Assembly (NCBI RefSeq): GCF_000959365.1
Contig: NZ_CP009556.1
Location: 682,001 to 746,000 of the forward strand
Origin: Burkholderia oklahomensis C6786
Lineage (GTDB): Bacteria > Pseudomonadota > Gammaproteobacteria > Burkholderiales > Burkholderiaceae
Length of the DNA: 64,000 nt
Direction: 5' to 3'
The first letter of the stretch is position 1. Every line of letters starts with the position of its first letter. Position numbers and translations under genes: made by a program. Of the stretch, positions 9,230 through 17,098 are shown piece after piece. Under the pieces are notes generated by a model that was not told the DNA's origin, did not search any database, and saw nothing but the letters and a program-made list of their open reading frames with translations.

Positions 9230-10515
9230 GCCGAGACTCCGTTGGTCGCGATCGCATCGGCATCTGTATCTGCATCCGCATCCGTATTCGCGATCGCATC
9301 CGCGTTTGTGTTCGTGTTCGCGTGGCGCGTCGACGCGCCGGATGGCTCGGGTTCGGCGGGCGCGTCCGAAGGTGCGTCCGCGGCGCTCGCATGCGCGCGT
9401 TCCGCGTGCAACTGCCGAAGCAATTCGAGCTGCGCCTGGAAATCGACGTGATGCGGCAGTTTCAGATGCTGCACGAAGCCCGACGCTTCGACGTTGTCGC
9501 TGTGGTACAGGACGAATTCCTCGTCGTTGGCGGGCGACTCGGCGCTTTCGCCGAGCTCGACGGCGCGCATCGAGCGATCGACGAGCGCCATCGCCATCGC
9601 CTTGCGCTCGCTGTAGCCGAACGCGAGGCCGTATCCGCGCGTGAAGCATGGCGCGCGCTCGGCGCTGCCGCCGAAGCCGTTCACCATCTGGCATTCGGTG
9701 ACGTCGATCTCGCCGACGGTCACGGCGAATCCGAGCTCGGGCACGTCCATCTCGACTTCGACGCCGCCGAAGCGGATCTCCGCGACGAACGGGTGCGTGT
9801 TGCCGTAGCCGCGCTGGGTCGAGTAGCCCATCGACAACAGGAAGCCTTCGTCGGCGCGGGCCAGATTCTGCAGGCGGATCGCGCGGTCGGCCGGGAGCTG
9901 CATCGCCTCGCGGGTCAGATCGGCAGGCGCGGGATCGCCCGGTGCGGGCGCGTCTCGTTCGATCAGGCCGTCGCGTTCGAGCAGCGACGCGATGCCGGGC
10001 ATCTGCGGCGTCGTCGCCGTTGTCGCCACTGCCGCTGCCGCCGGTTTCGGGAAAGCTTCGGCATCCGAAGCGGAAACGCCGCCGGACCGCGCATCGGCCG
10101 GATCGCGCGCGGCTTCGAGCGAGAAGTCCAGCAGCCGCTGCGTGTAATCGTAGGTCGGCCCGAGCAACTGTCCGCCGGGCACGTCCTTGAACGTTGACGA
10201 GATCCGGCGCGAGACCGCCATCCGGGCCGTGTCGATCGGCTCCGCGTAGGCGAAGCGCGGCAGGGTGGTTCGATACGCGCGCAGCAGGAAGATCGCCTCG
10301 ATGAGATCGCCCGCCGCCTGTTTGATCGCCAGTGCGGCGAGATGCCGATCGTAGAGCGAGCCTTCGGCCATCACGCGCGACACCGCGAGCGGCATCTGCG
10401 CGACGATCTGCGCGATGGTGAGTTCCGGAATCGCCGGATCGCCGCGCCGGTATTGATCGAGCATCCGGTACGACTGCAGGATGGCCTTTTCGCCGCCTTT
10501 GACTGCTACGTACAT
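9226..10515 (-). CDS. phnI: C-P lyase core subunit PhnI with repeat-encoded C-terminal tail
   Basis: A 429-residue subunit of the PhnGHIJ core. PhnI attaches the phosphonate to ribose from ATP, displacing adenine, together with PhnG, H and L. It opens with MYVAVKGGEKAI; the blocks STQRGYGNTHPF, GEIDVTECQMVNGFGG and YHSDNVEASGFVQHLKLPHHVDFQ are typical. E. coli PhnI is 354 residues. The excess comes from an Ala/Thr-rich linker near residue 180 and a C-terminal tail of about 50 residues made of Asn, Thr, Asp and Ala, encoded by a degenerate hexanucleotide repeat. The ATG lies one base after the phnH stop. Confidence 0.95.
   Translation of the reverse strand: MYVAVKGGEKAILQSYRMLDQYRRGDPAIPELTIAQIVAQMPLAVSRVMAEGSLYDRHLAALAIKQAAGDLIEAIFLLRAYRTTLPRFAYAEPIDTARMAVSRRISSTFKDVPGGQLLGPTYDYTQRLLDFSLEAARDPADARSGGVSASDAEAFPKPAAAAVATTATTPQMPGIASLLERDGLIERDAPAPGDPAPADLTREAMQLPADRAIRLQNLARADEGFLLSMGYSTQRGYGNTHPFVAEIRFGGVEVEMDVPELGFAVTVGEIDVTECQMVNGFGGSAERAPCFTRGYGLAFGYSERKAMAMALVDRSMRAVELGESAESPANDEEFVLYHSDNVEASGFVQHLKLPHHVDFQAQLELLRQLHAERAHASAADAPSDAPAEPEPSGASTRHANTNTNADAIANTDADADTDADAIATNGVSA
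9240..9328 (-). repeat. degenerate hexanucleotide repeat encoding the PhnI tail
   Basis: A run of about fourteen six-base units resembling GCATCC/GTATTC on the plus strand, with many substitutions. It lies inside the 3' end of phnI and translates to alternating Ala/Asn/Thr/Asp dipeptides. Because the unit is six bases, copy-number changes would lengthen or shorten the tail without breaking the frame or the phnJ overlap. Confidence 0.8.
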
Positions 10516-10516
10516 G

Positions 10517-11155
10517 TCAGTTCTCCACGACGGTGGTGCGCGGCAGGCCGCACAGCGCGTGGCCGCAGACGAGGAGCACGTCGACGCCGAGCGGGAACCG
10601 CTCGTGATTGACGCGCCATTGCGTCCAGAAGCCGTCGGGCAATCCGTTGACGGCCAGCGCCTGCTCGTTTTCGATGCCGGGCCCGCGCAGCGTGACCGCG
10701 TCGCCTTCGCCGAGCGCATCCACTTCGATCAACAGCGTGGTCGAGCGGTCCGGATAGGCGGGGTCGCCCTGTGCGCAGTCCGCGAGCTTCGGCGTCGCGT
10801 GTCCGGCCGGCACCGCGGCGAACGTCGCGTGCGCCGGCGCGTCGGCGAACGCGCATGCGTTGTGAAAGCGCAGGAAGCGGCGAATCCCGTCGTCGGCCGC
10901 GGCGGGCAGCCACAGCGGAGCGTCCGCGTCGGCGAGCGCTAGAAGGAGCGCGGTCATCGCGGGCGACAGTCCGTCGGGGACGCCGCACGCCTGCTCGGCG
11001 CCCAGCGTCCGGATACGTCCGGGATGCGCGAGCGCGGCGAGCGCCGCGCGGAACGTCGATTGCGCGCCGCGCACCGGATCGGTGAACGCGGGTTGCAGGC
11101 CGGACGAAGCGGGGCGCGACGATGGGGCCGCGGCGATGCCGGTGTCGATCGTCAT
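10517..11155 (-). CDS. phnH: C-P lyase core subunit PhnH
   Basis: A 212-residue subunit of the C-P lyase core complex; in the E. coli complex it binds PhnJ. The N-terminal block FTDPVRGAQSTFRAALAALAHPG is the PhnH hallmark (DPV...QxxFR..L.A...PG), and the C-terminal LRGPGIENEQALAVNGLP followed by FPLGVDVLLVCGHALCGLPRTT closes the family pattern. It starts one base after the phnG stop and ends one base before phnI. About 18 extra N-terminal residues precede the conserved core relative to E. coli (194 aa). Confidence 0.95.
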   Translation of the reverse strand: MTIDTGIAAAPSSRPASSGLQPAFTDPVRGAQSTFRAALAALAHPGRIRTLGAEQACGVPDGLSPAMTALLLALADADAPLWLPAAADDGIRRFLRFHNACAFADAPAHATFAAVPAGHATPKLADCAQGDPAYPDRSTTLLIEVDALGEGDAVTLRGPGIENEQALAVNGLPDGFWTQWRVNHERFPLGVDVLLVCGHALCGLPRTTVVEN

Positions 11156-11156
11156 G

Positions 11157-11666
11157 TCATTCGTCTCCGCGCGACAGCGTGAAGAAATCGACGCGCGTTC
11201 GGCTCACGTCGTCGGCGCGCCGCGCGCGCCGCGCGGCGCGCGATGCGGCGAGCGGCGCGATGATGCGTTCCTGGATCCGCGCGTGCCATGTCGGCGATTG
11301 CAGCAGCGCATCGACGAGCGCCGCCTGCTCGGCGTGGCGCGTGCTGCGCCCTTGCACGTACGCGACGCCCACGACGCCGTCCGGAAGAGACAGCGCGCAT
11401 CGCGTGACCGTCATTTCGCCGAGGTTGAAGCGCGCGCCGGTGCCGCCGGCGCGCGCCTGAACCATCGTCATGCCGATCTCGGGCGACCGGATCCAGCGAT
11501 AGGCCGGCAGATCCGTGCTGTCCGCGAGCGCGCGCATCGCGCGGTCCAGTTCGTCCGTTTCGGCCAGCGCGAGCACGCGCAGCCAGTCGGCGCGCTGCTG
11601 CCGGTCGTCGTGCTCCGGGTCGGTGCGAGCGTCGGAAGCTGTTCGCATTGAGCTCTGATTTCCCAT
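11157..11666 (-). CDS. phnG: C-P lyase core subunit PhnG
   Basis: A 169-residue protein, first gene of the leftward operon. Family blocks are ADWLRVLALAETDEL, GMTMVQARAGGTGARFNLGEMT, GRSTRHAEQAALVDALLQ and the terminal RVDFFTLSRGD. PhnG acts with PhnI and PhnH in forming the ribosyl phosphonate. The true start is uncertain: the ATG at 11666 lacks a strong ribosome-binding site, and an ATG at 11648 would give 163 residues, nearer the E. coli length of 150. The operator and probable promoter lie about 110 bases upstream. Confidence 0.93.
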   Translation of the reverse strand: MGNQSSMRTASDARTDPEHDDRQQRADWLRVLALAETDELDRAMRALADSTDLPAYRWIRSPEIGMTMVQARAGGTGARFNLGEMTVTRCALSLPDGVVGVAYVQGRSTRHAEQAALVDALLQSPTWHARIQERIIAPLAASRAARRARRADDVSRTRVDFFTLSRGDE

Positions 11667-11778
11667 CGTGCGTTGAGGTATCCCTGGGCTTGCCGGCGGC
11701 GCGCGGCCGCCGTTGCGGCGGCTCGCCGACGGATTGCCGCGGATCGGCCTGCGATCCGCATCGGGTGTTCATCAAAAA

Positions 11779-11802
11779 TGTCTATACCAACTGGTGTAGA
11801 CA
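11779..11802 (-). promoter_or_regulatory. probable PhnF operator upstream of phnG
   Basis: An inverted repeat TGTCTA-N12-TAGACA whose inner parts (TACC/GGTG) extend the symmetry. It lies in the 303-base region between divergent phnG and phnF, which otherwise holds nothing I can identify. GTCTATAC-like half-sites are typical of HutC-subfamily GntR regulators, to which PhnF belongs. On the minus strand it covers a TATAGA that could be the -10 of the phnG operon; the matching -35 (ATCAAC) is poor. The same arrangement recurs at 12754-12777. Confidence 0.75.
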
Positions 11803-11969
11803 AGTTGATTGACCGCTATTGCAGCAAAGCACGGTGAAGGTTTCGTGACGATCGCAGACGCGATGACGAATGTCGCATTGCGCTCCGACGATGAGGTCCG
11901 CTTGCGAAGATTCGCGTAGAATCGCCCGATCCGATATCGTCCCGAAGAACTTCCGACTCAAGAGTGCTC

Positions 11970-12686
11970 ATGGAACGCCGTTCAGGTATCGCAGTATGGC
12001 GACAGATAGGTGAATCGCTGGCCGAGGAAATCCGGATCAATCGCTACATGCCGGGCACGCTGCTGCCTTCCGTGTCGGATCTGGCCGCGCGTTACGACGT
12101 GAATCGCCACACGATCATGCGTGCGATCGCGGAACTCCAGCAACACGGGCTGGTGCGTGTGGAGCGCGGTCGCGGCACCTTCGTCGAATCGAGCATGCTC
12201 CAGTATCCGATCGGCAAGCGCACGCGCTTCACGGAGACGCTGCGCCGGCAGGGCGTGCTGGGATACGTGACGGTTGTCCAGTCGGACGTGGTCAAGAACG
12301 CGGACATCGCGCACCATCTGAAACTGCCCCGCACCGCGAAGCTCGTGCACATCCGTGTGCTGGGCAAGGCCGAGAAGACCACGATCAGCCTCTCCGACAA
12401 TTACTTCGAACACAAGCGCTTCCCGGATTTCGCGGACATCCTGCGCGAAACGCATTCGATCTCGGCGGCGTACGCGCGCTACGGAATAGACGACTACGTG
12501 CGGCAATGGTCGAAGGTCACCGCGCATCTGCCCGAGCCGGACGTCGCGCGCTTGCTGGAGCAGTCCCGGTTGAGGCCGATCCTGCAGGTCGAGGCGCTGA
12601 ACACGGATCTGAAGGGCGTGCCGCTGCAATACACGGTGGGGAGCTTCGTGGGCGACGGCGTGGAGTTGCTGATCGGCGGAGAGTGA
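11970..12686 (+). CDS. phnF: GntR/HutC-family phosphonate regulator PhnF
   Basis: A 238-residue repressor. Residues 1-75 form the GntR winged helix (IAVWRQIGESLAEEI, LPSVSDLAARYDVNRHTIMRAIAELQQHGLVRVERGRGTFV), followed by a UTRA effector domain (from about residue 85 to the end, with TKLVHI-like and FVGDGVELLI strands). The ATG at 11970 follows AAGAG by five bases; a GTG two codons earlier overlaps that site and is less likely. It is divergent from phnG and followed by the second phn unit. Two TGTCTA-N12-TAGACA dyads flank the gene, one in front of each operon, so PhnF probably controls both and is induced by a phosphonate-pathway ligand. Confidence 0.92.
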   Translation: MERRSGIAVWRQIGESLAEEIRINRYMPGTLLPSVSDLAARYDVNRHTIMRAIAELQQHGLVRVERGRGTFVESSMLQYPIGKRTRFTETLRRQGVLGYVTVVQSDVVKNADIAHHLKLPRTAKLVHIRVLGKAEKTTISLSDNYFEHKRFPDFADILRETHSISAAYARYGIDDYVRQWSKVTAHLPEPDVARLLEQSRLRPILQVEALNTDLKGVPLQYTVGSFVGDGVELLIGGE

Positions 12687-12744
12687 GCGGCGAGCGCGGA
12701 GGTGCTCCGCGTGTTGCTTCGTCACGACGGCGGGTTCGGAAGCG

Positions 12745-12777
12745 TTGATAGGTTGTCTACACCGACCTATCTAGACA
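12745..12777 (+). promoter_or_regulatory. promoter with overlapping PhnF operator, second phn unit
   Basis: TTGATA (12745-12750), 17 bases, then TATCTA (12768-12773) make a good sigma-70 promoter. The dyad TGTCTA-N12-TAGACA occupies 12754-12777, covering the spacer and the -10, an ideal position for repression. Outer arms and spacing are identical to the dyad at 11779-11802. Confidence 0.75.
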
Positions 12778-12842
12778 TCTTTGTGTCATCGTCGGTCCAT
12801 AGACTGCCGGGCGTGAGTTACTTGCTCGGCGGGGAGCCGCAC

Positions 12843-14099
12843 ATGAAAGACGATTCTTTGATGGCCGCGACCGCGCATCGCGCGGATCGTCCGACGTCCC
12901 GACTCGCAGGCATCCTGGGCCGTCGGGTGCTGACGCGTTCCGGCGTGGAAGCGGCGTGCGTCGCTTTCGCGGGCGAACGCATCGCCGACGTTCACGCGCC
13001 GAACGACGGCGATGCGCCGGCGTCCGCCGCCGGCTATCTGGATGCAGGCGACCTGCTGGTTCTGCCCGGCATCGTCGACTTGCACGGCGACGCGTTCGAG
13101 CGGGTCGTCATGCCCCGGCCGAACGTCAGCTTCGACTATCGCCACGCGCTTTACGATACCGACAGGCAGTTGCTCGCAAACGGGATCACGACCGAATTCC
13201 ATGGCGTGACGCTGTCGTGGGAGGGCGGATTGCGCGGCGCCGCGTACGCGGAGCGCATGTTCGACGCGCTGACGCGCCATCGCGACGTGCTCGGCGCGCA
13301 TCACTGCATCCATCTGCGTTTCGAAGCGCACAACGTCGCCGATGTCCCGCTCGCGTGCGACTGGATCCGGGCCGGCCGCGTGCATTTCGTCGCCCTGAAC
13401 AATCATCTGCCCGAAATGGTCAAGCGCCTGAGCAACGAGCGCAAGCTGCAGCAATACGCGGACCGTGCGCAGTGCGACGTCGAGACGTTCCGCGAACGCG
13501 TCCGCGCCGCGCAGGCGGTCGCGGATGCGGTGCCCGCGTCGGTGGCGGAGCTCGTGCGGGTCGCGCTCGATGCGGGATTGAGCGTGGCGTCGCACGACGA
13601 CCCGAGTCCCGCCGCGCGTCGCCACCATCATGCGCTGGGCTGCCGGATCGGCGAGTTTCCGTTGACGGTGGAAACCGCGATGGCGGCGCGCGAACTCGGC
13701 AATGCGGTGGTGTTCGGCGCGCCGAACGTGGTGCGCGGCGGCAGTCACATGAATGCGCCGGGCGCCGCGGACATGGTGAAGGCCGGACTGTGCGACGTGC
13801 TCGCGTCCGACTACTACTACCCCGCGCCGATTGCGGCCGCGTTCGAGCTCGACGCTCGCGGCGTGCTGCCGCTCGCGCACGCATGGCGGCTGATCTCGGC
13901 GAACCCGGCGCGCGCGGCCGGCCTCGACGACCGAGGCGAACTCGGCAAGGGCCTGCGAGCCGACGCGATCGTCGTCGACGACAGCCTGCCTGGGCTGCCG
14001 CGCGTTTGCGCGGCGATCGTCGGCGGGCGTGTCGCGTATTCGACCGGTCAGTGGGCGGTGCGCGCGGCGCGCGACGCCGTGCATCTCGACGCGGCATGA
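12843..14099 (+). CDS. phnM: PhnM-family amidohydrolase (copy 2)
   Basis: A 418-residue PhnM-like amidohydrolase. Blocks seen: LLVLPGIVDLHGDAFERVVM followed by PRPNVSFD, ANGITTEFHGVT, HLRFEAHN, SVASHDDPSP, EFPLTVE, GAPNVVRGGSHMN and ASDYYYP. It keeps GGSH, which copy 1 lacks, but has ALNNHLPEM where SLMDHSPGQ is usual, so it may prefer another substrate or act as the main enzyme. The ATG at 12843 follows GGGGAG by six bases. Its stop overlaps the start of the 2H-phosphoesterase gene as ATGA. It is first in the divergent operon, behind its own PhnF operator. Confidence 0.9.
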   Translation: MKDDSLMAATAHRADRPTSRLAGILGRRVLTRSGVEAACVAFAGERIADVHAPNDGDAPASAAGYLDAGDLLVLPGIVDLHGDAFERVVMPRPNVSFDYRHALYDTDRQLLANGITTEFHGVTLSWEGGLRGAAYAERMFDALTRHRDVLGAHHCIHLRFEAHNVADVPLACDWIRAGRVHFVALNNHLPEMVKRLSNERKLQQYADRAQCDVETFRERVRAAQAVADAVPASVAELVRVALDAGLSVASHDDPSPAARRHHHALGCRIGEFPLTVETAMAARELGNAVVFGAPNVVRGGSHMNAPGAADMVKAGLCDVLASDYYYPAPIAAAFELDARGVLPLAHAWRLISANPARAAGLDDRGELGKGLRADAIVVDDSLPGLPRVCAAIVGGRVAYSTGQWAVRAARDAVHLDAA

Positions 14100-14872
14100 C
14101 GGCGAGGGCGCGCATGTTCGGCGATGACGCCCGCTATGCGATTTATCTGACGCCGGCCGAGCCGTGGAACGCGCTCGGATCCCGCTGGCTCGGTCGCAAT
14201 GCGCTGACGGGCGAGCGGATCGAGCGCGGCGAGGACATCGATGACGCGCGCGTCGACGCGTGGACGAGCGGCCCGCGCAGCTACGGTCTGCACGCGACGC
14301 TCAAGCCGCCGTTCCGGCTCGCTGCGGGCGTGTCGGCGGCGGCGCTCGACGCGGCGGTGCACGCGCTCGCCGTGCGCATGCAGTCTTTTTCACTCGCGCT
14401 CGAACTGCGGCCGCTGCGCGGCTTTCTCGCATGGCGTCCCGCTAATGCGTCGGTCGAGCGCGGACCGCTGCGCGCGCTGGCGGACGCGTGCGTCCGCGAG
14501 CTCGATGTCTTTCGCGCGCCGCTGTCGGCGGCCGACGTCGGGCGTCGGCGCGCCGCCGGCCTGACGCCGCGCGAGGATGCGCACCTCGTCCGCTGGGGAT
14601 ATCCATACGTGTTCGACACGTTCGCGTTCCACATCACGCTGACGAACCAGCTGGACACGGCATCGGCGGATGCCGCGACGAACGCGCTCGCGCGGCTCGC
14701 CGCGTATCATGGGTGCGTGGCCGCGCTCGGCATCGCGTCGATGATCGTGCGCGACATTTCGGTTTTCGTGCAGCCTGCGCCCGATCAGCCGTTCGTCGTC
14801 GCCCGCCATTACGGCTTCGACGGCTCGATGCGCGACGGCGTCGGCGCGCCTGCACTGAAGGATCATCGATGA
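14096..14872 (+). CDS. DUF1045 2H-phosphoesterase-like protein of phosphonate metabolism
   Basis: A 258-residue protein of the DUF1045 family that accompanies phn operons. It contains two HxT motifs, HATLKPPF near residue 66 and HITLTNQL near residue 182, the signature of the 2H phosphoesterase superfamily, whose members open cyclic phosphates. The C-P lyase reaction yields a 1,2-cyclic ribosyl phosphate that E. coli opens with PhnP, and no phnP is found in this window. I infer that this enzyme does the PhnP step. It overlaps phnM (ATGA) and phnN (ATGA), so all three are translationally coupled. Confidence 0.85.
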   Translation: MTARARMFGDDARYAIYLTPAEPWNALGSRWLGRNALTGERIERGEDIDDARVDAWTSGPRSYGLHATLKPPFRLAAGVSAAALDAAVHALAVRMQSFSLALELRPLRGFLAWRPANASVERGPLRALADACVRELDVFRAPLSAADVGRRRAAGLTPREDAHLVRWGYPYVFDTFAFHITLTNQLDTASADAATNALARLAAYHGCVAALGIASMIVRDISVFVQPAPDQPFVVARHYGFDGSMRDGVGAPALKDHR

Positions 14873-15459
14873 ATACGGCGGACGCATCGCGGCCGGGCGC
14901 GCTCGTCTATCTGATGGGCGCATCGGGCAGCGGCAAGGACAGCGTGCTGGCATGGATCGCGGCGCGGTTGACGGCAAGCGACCGGGTCCGGATCGCGCGT
15001 CGCTACATCACGCGCGACAGCGGCGCGACCGAGGCGTCGATCGCGCTGTCCGACGCGGAGTTCGCGCGTCGCGCCGCAGGTGGGTGTTTCGCGATGCAGT
15101 GGCGCAGCCACGGCCTGTCGTACGGCGCCGGAACCGAGATCGACGCGTGGATCGCCGCAGGCCACGTCGTGCTCGTCAACGGCTCGCGGGCCTATCTGCC
15201 GCACGCAAGCGCCCGCTATCCGCGATTGATCGCGGTCGAGCTCGTCGTGTCGCCGGACATCCTGGCGGCGCGGCTGTCGCAGCGCGGTCGCGAAGACGCG
15301 GCGCAGATCGCCGCGCGGGTCGCGCGCGCGCAGCAGGCGTTCGCGGTGCCCGACGACTGCACGCTGATTCGGATTCGCAACGATACGACGCTCGATGCGT
15401 CGGCGTCGGCGCTGCTCGCGCTTGCGCGCACCGGCTGCACGCCCGACATGCCGGCGTAA
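14869..15459 (+). CDS. phnN: ribose 1,5-bisphosphate phosphokinase PhnN
   Basis: A 196-residue guanylate-kinase-like P-loop enzyme that phosphorylates ribose 1,5-bisphosphate to PRPP, the exit from the C-P lyase pathway. The P-loop is [10 protein letters not shown] near residue 16; RYITR, the [23 protein letters not shown] block and the LSQRGRE lid helix match PhnN. The ATG overlaps the preceding stop as ATGA. Length is near the E. coli value (185). In-frame Met codons further in are not needed. Confidence 0.93.
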   Translation: MNTADASRPGALVYLMGASGSGKDSVLAWIAARLTASDRVRIARRYITRDSGATEASIALSDAEFARRAAGGCFAMQWRSHGLSYGAGTEIDAWIAAGHVVLVNGSRAYLPHASARYPRLIAVELVVSPDILAARLSQRGREDAAQIAARVARAQQAFAVPDDCTLIRIRNDTTLDASASALLALARTGCTPDMPA

Positions 15460-15503
15460 GACGAGATGTCGCTGTTCGGCTCACCTCTCTTTTTAGTTCA
15501 TCC

Positions 15504-16133
15504 ATGAACGAACCAGATCGCCTGCCGCCGAAGATCGCGGAAACCGTCGTCAGCCCGAGCGCGCGGGTGCGTGAAGCGAGCATCGGGCGGCGATGCGAAA
15601 TCCTGCACGACAGCGTCGTCGAATACGCGGTGCTCGGCGACTACTCGTATGTCGGCGAACGATGCATCGTCGCCGATGCCGAGATCGGCCGCTTCTGCGC
15701 GATCGCGGCGAACGTGCGCATCGGCGCGCCGAATCATCCGATGGAGCGGGTGTCCCAGCACCGCTTCACCTATTGCCCCGAGTATTACTTCGACGGCGCC
15801 GCGCGCGACGCCGCATTCTTCGGCGAGCGACGCACCGATCGGGTCGTGATCGGCAACGACGTGTGGATCGGTCACGGCGCGATCGTGCTGCCGGGCGTGA
15901 TGGTGGGCGACGGCGCGGTGCTTGCCGCCGGCGCGGTCGTGAGCCGCGACGTCGAGCCTTACACCGTGGTCGGCGGGGTCCCGGCCCGGAAGATCCGCGA
16001 TCGTTTCGGACGCGACATCGCGCGTCGGCTGCAGGCGATCGCGTGGTGGAACTGGCCGGAACAGACGATACGGGAGCGGCTGGCGGATTTTCAGCACGGC
16101 GACGTCGACGCGTTTTGCGCGGCGTGGGGCTGA
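15504..16133 (+). CDS. phosphonate-operon hexapeptide-repeat transferase
   Basis: A 209-residue left-handed beta-helix protein. Hexapeptide repeats run from about residue 20 ([15 protein letters not shown]) to 160, with a loop at [15 protein letters not shown] and the strongly conserved [35 protein letters not shown] block written here only in part; it ends [13 protein letters not shown]. This is the xenobiotic/chloramphenicol acetyltransferase fold of the family found in phn operons. Its acceptor is not known; acetylation of an aminoalkylphosphonate, as done by PhnO in E. coli, is a reasonable guess. It starts 44 bases after phnN, probably the end of the unit. Confidence 0.85.
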   Translation: MNEPDRLPPKIAETVVSPSARVREASIGRRCEILHDSVVEYAVLGDYSYVGERCIVADAEIGRFCAIAANVRIGAPNHPMERVSQHRFTYCPEYYFDGAARDAAFFGERRTDRVVIGNDVWIGHGAIVLPGVMVGDGAVLAAGAVVSRDVEPYTVVGGVPARKIRDRFGRDIARRLQAIAWWNWPEQTIRERLADFQHGDVDAFCAAWG

Positions 16134-16393
16134 GTTGAGCGTTCTGTGACGAGCGCTCGGGGAACGGTTGCACGCTCCGGCGTTCGTTGACGCACGGCAG
16201 CGTGAGACGGTCAGCCATTGACGCCCGTTCAGATCGATGATGCCGGTCATGACTGCGCGTTGTCCGGTTCGGGATCGTTACCGAATCAACGGTCTCGTCC
16301 TCGCCGTTGCGATGAGCGGCCCATCGAGCCGATACCGACGGGAAATGCCCGCCGGGATATCGACTGAACCCTGCGGGTAAAGGCCTCCGAGCG
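16134..16393. other. intergenic, no gene seen
   Basis: Between the end of the phn locus and small reading frames at 16.4-16.9 kb. There is a weak GAGCG/CGCTC dyad just after the stop that could help termination; nothing else stands out. Confidence 0.4.
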
Positions 16394-16618
16394 TTAGCGC
16401 GTCGCGGGCGCCGCGTGAAGCCCGATGACGCTTTCGAGCGTGTGACGGAAAGCGGAGTCGTCTTGTAGGAATCCGGATCGAAGCTGGCGTTCGAGCGCCG
16501 AAGTCGACTCGTATCGGTCGCGAAGTTCAGTCTTGATCGACAAGACGGCTCGGCAAAGGCTCGAACCTGCGGCAATGATGCGCACTCCGGATAGCGCGCG
16601 GGCTTCGCCGTCTTTCAT
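16394..16618 (-). CDS. hypothetical small protein (uncertain)
   Basis: A 74-residue frame starting MKDGEARALSG. Its composition is protein-like, with a helix-forming middle (RYESTSALERQLRSGFLQDD), and AGG lies about six bases before the ATG. It is divergent from the small gene at 16650. No family is recognised. Chance openness is possible in DNA of this GC content, so I keep it as a candidate only. Confidence 0.3.
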   Translation of the reverse strand: MKDGEARALSGVRIIAAGSSLCRAVLSIKTELRDRYESTSALERQLRSGFLQDDSAFRHTLESVIGLHAAPATR

Positions 16619-16649
16619 GCTAGCCTGTTTCAAGAAAGTGGAGGTCGGA

Positions 16650-16886
16650 ATGGAACGGACGATCGACTATCGTGGCTTCAAAATCCACGTGAATTTGGTG
16701 ACCACGTCGAAGGACATGTTCGACGTCTGGTTTCGTATTGATGGCATCCATGAGCCGGGAGGCGTGGCCGCGCTTGGGGAACGTATTCGGATCCGCAATG
16801 GCCCGTTCACCCGCCGCTGGGCTTATCTCGTCGCGGAGATCGCCGGGCAGGCCGCCATCGATCTGATTCTCGGCCCGATCGAGTAA
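16650..16886 (+). CDS. small conserved-looking hypothetical protein
   Basis: A 78-residue protein, MERTIDYRGFKIHVNLV at the N-terminus, with alternating beta-strand pattern (VWFRIDGIHE, RIRIRNGPFTRRWAYL) and a C-terminal hydrophobic helix (LVAEIAGQAAIDLILG). GGAGG at 16640-16644 supports this ATG over longer in-frame starts at 16533. I do not recognise a function. The layout resembles small soluble proteins common in Burkholderia genomes. It stands alone between the phn locus and the slipin gene. Confidence 0.6.
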   Translation: MERTIDYRGFKIHVNLVTTSKDMFDVWFRIDGIHEPGGVAALGERIRIRNGPFTRRWAYLVAEIAGQAAIDLILGPIE

Positions 16887-17098
16887 TGCGCCTTCGCGCC
16901 TTCGGGCCGAAGTTGCGCGCCCACATTGGCTTCGCGTATACGCGCGGTTCTTCGGGCGAATTTCGCGTCGCTTTTGGCGAACCTTGTCGGAGCGATCGCC
17001 AGGGCGCGGCCTCAGCGGTTGACGCCCCCGATCCGCGGGTCGATCGATGATCGCTTGACCCGCGTCAAGTCTCTTTATCGACGATGACATCCGCGCAA

